From positions 124,001 through 188,000 of the forward strand of contig NZ_PVTP01000002.1 of NCBI RefSeq assembly GCF_003003285.1: DNA of 64,000 nucleotides, written 5' to 3'. Below are positions 61,301 through 64,000 of the stretch, piece after piece. Source of the stretch: Yoonia maritima. GTDB taxonomy: Bacteria > Pseudomonadota > Alphaproteobacteria > Rhodobacterales > Rhodobacteraceae. Both the position numbers and the translations under genes were made by a program. The notes under the pieces are model-generated. The model made no database searches, was not told the DNA's origin, and saw only the letters and a list, made by a program, of their open reading frames with translations. Position 1 is the first letter of the stretch. Each line of letters begins with the position of its first letter.

Positions 61301-62545
61301 TTATTCTCCAGACGCGGCAGCTTTTTTCGCGGCCCGTCGATTTAGTTTAAACGTTGGACCATCAGGTCCGATTTCAGCCTCAGTCGTGACATTTAAAAGT
61401 GCGGCTAATGCGTGCAATGAAGTTGTTTCATCTTGACCTTGATCCTGTCGTTCAAACAGATTTTTGCAGACACTTTCCAACCAAGCACTTGGTACTTCCT
61501 CTAGCTCAGCATCAGTTAATTCTAAGATGGTTTCAATCACCCAACTGGCGCGGTTCATGTCGAAACCATATTGTTCAAGGTTTCTGTGGTGGGTTGCCTC
61601 TTCGATAGCCAGCCTTCTCATCCAGGAAATTGCGTATGCTACGAAACCGACTGTTACAGCGCTGCTAAGGAATAATTTGACGTATTGAGCGTATTGAACA
61701 AATCCTTCCGCCATTGAACTAATTGAGAGTTGCGCCGCTGCGGTAAGAAAGGCGAAGATCACTGCGCCCAATAGGCTAAGAGACGTGACCAAAATTGCGT
61801 AATTGCGTGAACGCTTTGATCCTGTAGCATCGCTCAGGCTATCTTTTATCTGAGTTGTTATTGTTTCTCTCAATTCGCGGCGAACATGTTTATGTTCCCT
61901 GTCGTCGAGACTTTTCTGAAGGGCTTCGAGTTGCTTTCGTCCCTCCACGACCTCCAATAATTCCGCAGCGTGTGCGTCATCTAAAGCGATGCGTTTTTGT
62001 TCGTATTCTTTTTCAAGTGAGTCCTTGAGGCTGTCGAGTTCACGCCTCTTTTCATCAGCCCCGGCAATCAAGTCGGCTGCAAGATCCGATAAACTGCCAA
62101 GCTTTGCATCAAGTACTGCTGTACTGGATAGTGAAGGTTCCTCTTGCATCACGTCGAGAAAGCTTGTGTTCTTCTCAATGATTTTAGAAACGGCGATAAT
62201 ATTTTGCACCGTCGTATTTTGATGTTGAACACTATTTGCGGCCAACTTTATTTCGTCAGCTACAGATGAACTGGTTCTCTCGGTAAACCTGTCCACACTT
62301 ATGGATGTGCCCCGCGCAAAGTGTATGGATATTGAAACTGAGCGGATACTAATGTGTGCGTTTGTCAGGAAATATGACGTCCGGGGAAATCCCGCTTCAC
62401 TGTAAAGCGCGTGGTCCAGTTTGACATTACTAGACATTCTATAGTCAACCGTAGCATCAGGGAAAACGCTTAGAATTTCTTCGTACAGCTTTGCTATTTG
62501 TTTGTCGGTAAGGCGCGCAACTTGGTAAACTCGTTCATTCGCCAA
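61301..62545 (-). CDS. Hypothetical coiled-coil membrane protein
   Basis: The 414-residue protein has an N-terminal domain of about 110 residues with beta pattern (IRSVSISIHFARGT) and a charged coiled coil at about residues 160-235 (RRELDSLKDSLEKEYEQKR). Two membrane helices lie near residues 248-270 and 285-305. A helical C-terminal domain follows. I do not recognise the family. The gene is AT-richer than its neighbours and sits between the palindromic block and rimO, which suggests an insertion. A link to phage defence is possible because multi-domain coiled-coil membrane proteins occur there, but no known motif supports it. Confidence 0.75.
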   Translation of the reverse strand: MANERVYQVARLTDKQIAKLYEEILSVFPDATVDYRMSSNVKLDHALYSEAGFPRTSYFLTNAHISIRSVSISIHFARGTSISVDRFTERTSSSVADEIKLAANSVQHQNTTVQNIIAVSKIIEKNTSFLDVMQEEPSLSSTAVLDAKLGSLSDLAADLIAGADEKRRELDSLKDSLEKEYEQKRIALDDAHAAELLEVVEGRKQLEALQKSLDDREHKHVRRELRETITTQIKDSLSDATGSKRSRNYAILVTSLSLLGAVIFAFLTAAAQLSISSMAEGFVQYAQYVKLFLSSAVTVGFVAYAISWMRRLAIEEATHHRNLEQYGFDMNRASWVIETILELTDAELEEVPSAWLESVCKNLFERQDQGQDETTSLHALAALLNVTTEAEIGPDGPTFKLNRRAAKKAAASGE

Positions 62546-62554
62546 TTTAATTTC

Positions 62555-63955
62555 CTAAAATGATTTGATTAATCTTCCCCATAAATCGTACTCCCCAGCT
62601 TCCTCAACTTCAACTTGTAAAACATCGCCCACGGCCAGCCCTTCGGTTCCTTCGTCGATGAACAGGTTCCCGTCGATCTCGGGGGCGTCGGCCCATGTGC
62701 GGCAGGTGGCGATGCCGTCTTCGTCGATGTCGTCTACGATGACCTCTAGGGTCTTGCCGACCTTGGCTTCGAGTTTGGCTTCGGAAATGGCTTGGGCTTT
62801 GGCCATGAAGCGGTCCCAGCGGTCTTGTTTGACTTCGGGTGCGACGTGGTCGGGGAGCGCGTTGGAGCGGGCTCCGGCGACGTTTTCGTATTGAAAACAG
62901 CCAACGCGGTCGAGTTGGGCTTCGTCCAGCCAATCAAGCATGTGCTGGAATTCTTCTTCGGTCTCGCCGGGGTAGCCTACGATAAACGTGGATCGCAGCG
63001 TGATGTCAGGGCAGATTTCGCGCCATGCCCGGATTTCTTCGAGCGTCTTTGCGCCCGCCGCTGGCCGCGCCATCCGCCGCAGCACATCAGGGTGCGAATG
63101 TTGGAACGGGATATCCAGATAGGGCAGGATGCCGTTGCTTGGGTCCGCCATCAGCGGGATCAGGTCGCGCACGTGCGGGTAGGGGTAGACGTAGTGCAGC
63201 CGCACCCACGCGCCCAGTTGACCCAATTCGCGCGTCAGATCGAGGATATGGCTGCGGACTTCGCCGTCTTTCCACGGATTAACGTCATATTTACGGTCCA
63301 GCCCATAGGCTGAGGTATCTTGAGAGATGACGAGGAGTTCTTTTACGCCCGCCTGCACCAGTTTTTCCGCCTCGCGCAGGACCGCGTGCGCAGGCCGTGA
63401 CGCCAGTTTGCCGCGCATATCGGGGATGATGCAGAATTTACACTTGTGGTTACAGCCCTCGGATATCTTCAGGTAGCTGTAGTGCCGCGGTGTCAGGGAT
63501 ACCCCTGTTGCGGGCAGTAGGTCGATGAATGGATCAGGGTTCGCGGGAACGGCGCTGTGCACCGCATCAAGCACCTGTTCGTATTGGTGTGGCCCGGTGA
63601 CCGCCAGAATATTGGGGTGATGTTCCCGGATGTAGTCGGGTTCTGCACCGAGGCAGCCTGTCACGATGACTTTGCCGTTTTCGGTCAGCGCCTCGCCAAT
63701 AGCGTCAAGGGATTCTGCCTTAGCGGAATCAAGGAAACCGCAGGTGTTCACGATGACCGCTTCGGCACCGGAATAGTCGGGCGAGATCGCGTAACCTTCG
63801 GCGCGTAGCCGGGTCAGGATGCGTTCTGAATCCACCAACGCCTTGGGGCACCCGAGGCTGACCATACCGATGGTCGGCTGGCCGGGGCGGCTGGCGTCAG
63901 TAATCTTGGCTGCAGGGGCAAGGTCGGGGCGGAGTGAAGGTGGGTTCTGGGTCAT
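62555..63955 (-). CDS. rimO: Ribosomal protein S12 methylthiotransferase RimO
   Basis: The 466-residue radical SAM enzyme adds a methylthio group to Asp89 of ribosomal protein S12. It has the N-terminal MTTase domain with three cluster cysteines (C36 in SLGCPKA, C72 in NTCGFLD, C101 in TGCLG), the radical SAM motif C168-x3-C172-x2-C175 (GCNHKCKFC) and a C-terminal TRAM domain. All six cysteines are present. The ATG at 63955 ([10 protein letters not shown]) is chosen over a longer frame. It is 10 bp upstream of the AT-rich hypothetical gene. Confidence 0.97.
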   Translation of the reverse strand: MTQNPPSLRPDLAPAAKITDASRPGQPTIGMVSLGCPKALVDSERILTRLRAEGYAISPDYSGAEAVIVNTCGFLDSAKAESLDAIGEALTENGKVIVTGCLGAEPDYIREHHPNILAVTGPHQYEQVLDAVHSAVPANPDPFIDLLPATGVSLTPRHYSYLKISEGCNHKCKFCIIPDMRGKLASRPAHAVLREAEKLVQAGVKELLVISQDTSAYGLDRKYDVNPWKDGEVRSHILDLTRELGQLGAWVRLHYVYPYPHVRDLIPLMADPSNGILPYLDIPFQHSHPDVLRRMARPAAGAKTLEEIRAWREICPDITLRSTFIVGYPGETEEEFQHMLDWLDEAQLDRVGCFQYENVAGARSNALPDHVAPEVKQDRWDRFMAKAQAISEAKLEAKVGKTLEVIVDDIDEDGIATCRTWADAPEIDGNLFIDEGTEGLAVGDVLQVEVEEAGEYDLWGRLIKSF

Positions 63956-64000
63956 AGCCGCCATATAGCGAAGGGCGAGCGTGTTGGGAATGGGCATAAC

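Noticed and set aside
1-64000. CRISPR array or cas genes, insertion sequences with terminal repeats, and rRNA genes
   Set aside because: No regularly spaced repeats, no transposase frames other than the integrase relics, and no rRNA sequence were seen.

Overview
The window reads as chromosome of an alphaproteobacterium of the Roseobacter group (Rhodobacterales). The signs are a separate F0 operon atpI-atpB-atpE-atpX(b')-atpF, a DUF484-xerC pair, methylmalonyl-CoA epimerase followed by a DUF1467 protein, a one-step phosphatidylcholine synthase, and many short gene overlaps of the ATGA type. I cannot name the genus from sequence alone. Most genes are ordinary housekeeping or metabolic genes with clear Shine-Dalgarno sites and no phage or IS sequence between them.

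Layout. 1-13.6 kb: ffh and the start of a GNAT gene, regulators with an EamA transporter, the F0 ATP synthase operon, a CPBP protease, a FadR-type regulator, an OmpA lipoprotein, an Ada-like repair protein, nth and adenosine kinase. 13.6-14.9 kb: the scar of an integrated element at tRNA-Ser(GCU), with two integrase relics, a 41-bp direct repeat of the tRNA 5' half, and a second promoter and a terminator around the half copy. 15-23.9 kb: a GbsR regulator with a DUF4166 protein, then a LysR regulator and a tightly overlapped five-gene catabolic operon (HyuA, HyuB, FAD oxidoreductase, HpaI aldolase, uronate-dehydrogenase-like). 24-30.3 kb: paired YdcZ-type transporters, rpsD with a structured leader, hisC-tyrC-extensin, and asd with a leader that can fold in alternative ways. 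30.5-45.4 kb: ileS, LLM oxidoreductase, ogt, pcs, xerC, DUF484, transaldolase, priA, tdk, arsH, a FabH-like synthase, a 24-residue lipoprotein and a BrnA-like protein.

45.4-47.1 kb holds the most striking gene: a single-gene, AT-richer reverse transcriptase with intact catalytic motifs and a long helical C-terminal region. It is inserted between the BrnA-like gene and carB. It looks like a member of the Abi/UG (defence-associated) RT clade, and its start codon lies in an 11-bp inverted repeat. 47.1-64 kb: carB, pabB-pabC, aspS, a lone receiver-domain protein, epimerase, a CysZ-like/nitroreductase/HDAC-like cluster, an M48 lipoprotein, hemolysin III, dgkA, an IMPACT-family protein, a GC-rich palindromic block, an AT-richer membrane/coiled-coil protein of unknown role, and rimO.

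The accessory signal is concentrated in four places: the tRNA-Ser scar, the hyu-type operon, the RT gene, and the membrane-protein insertion next to rimO. All family assignments rest on motifs and recall of family patterns; no database search was run.
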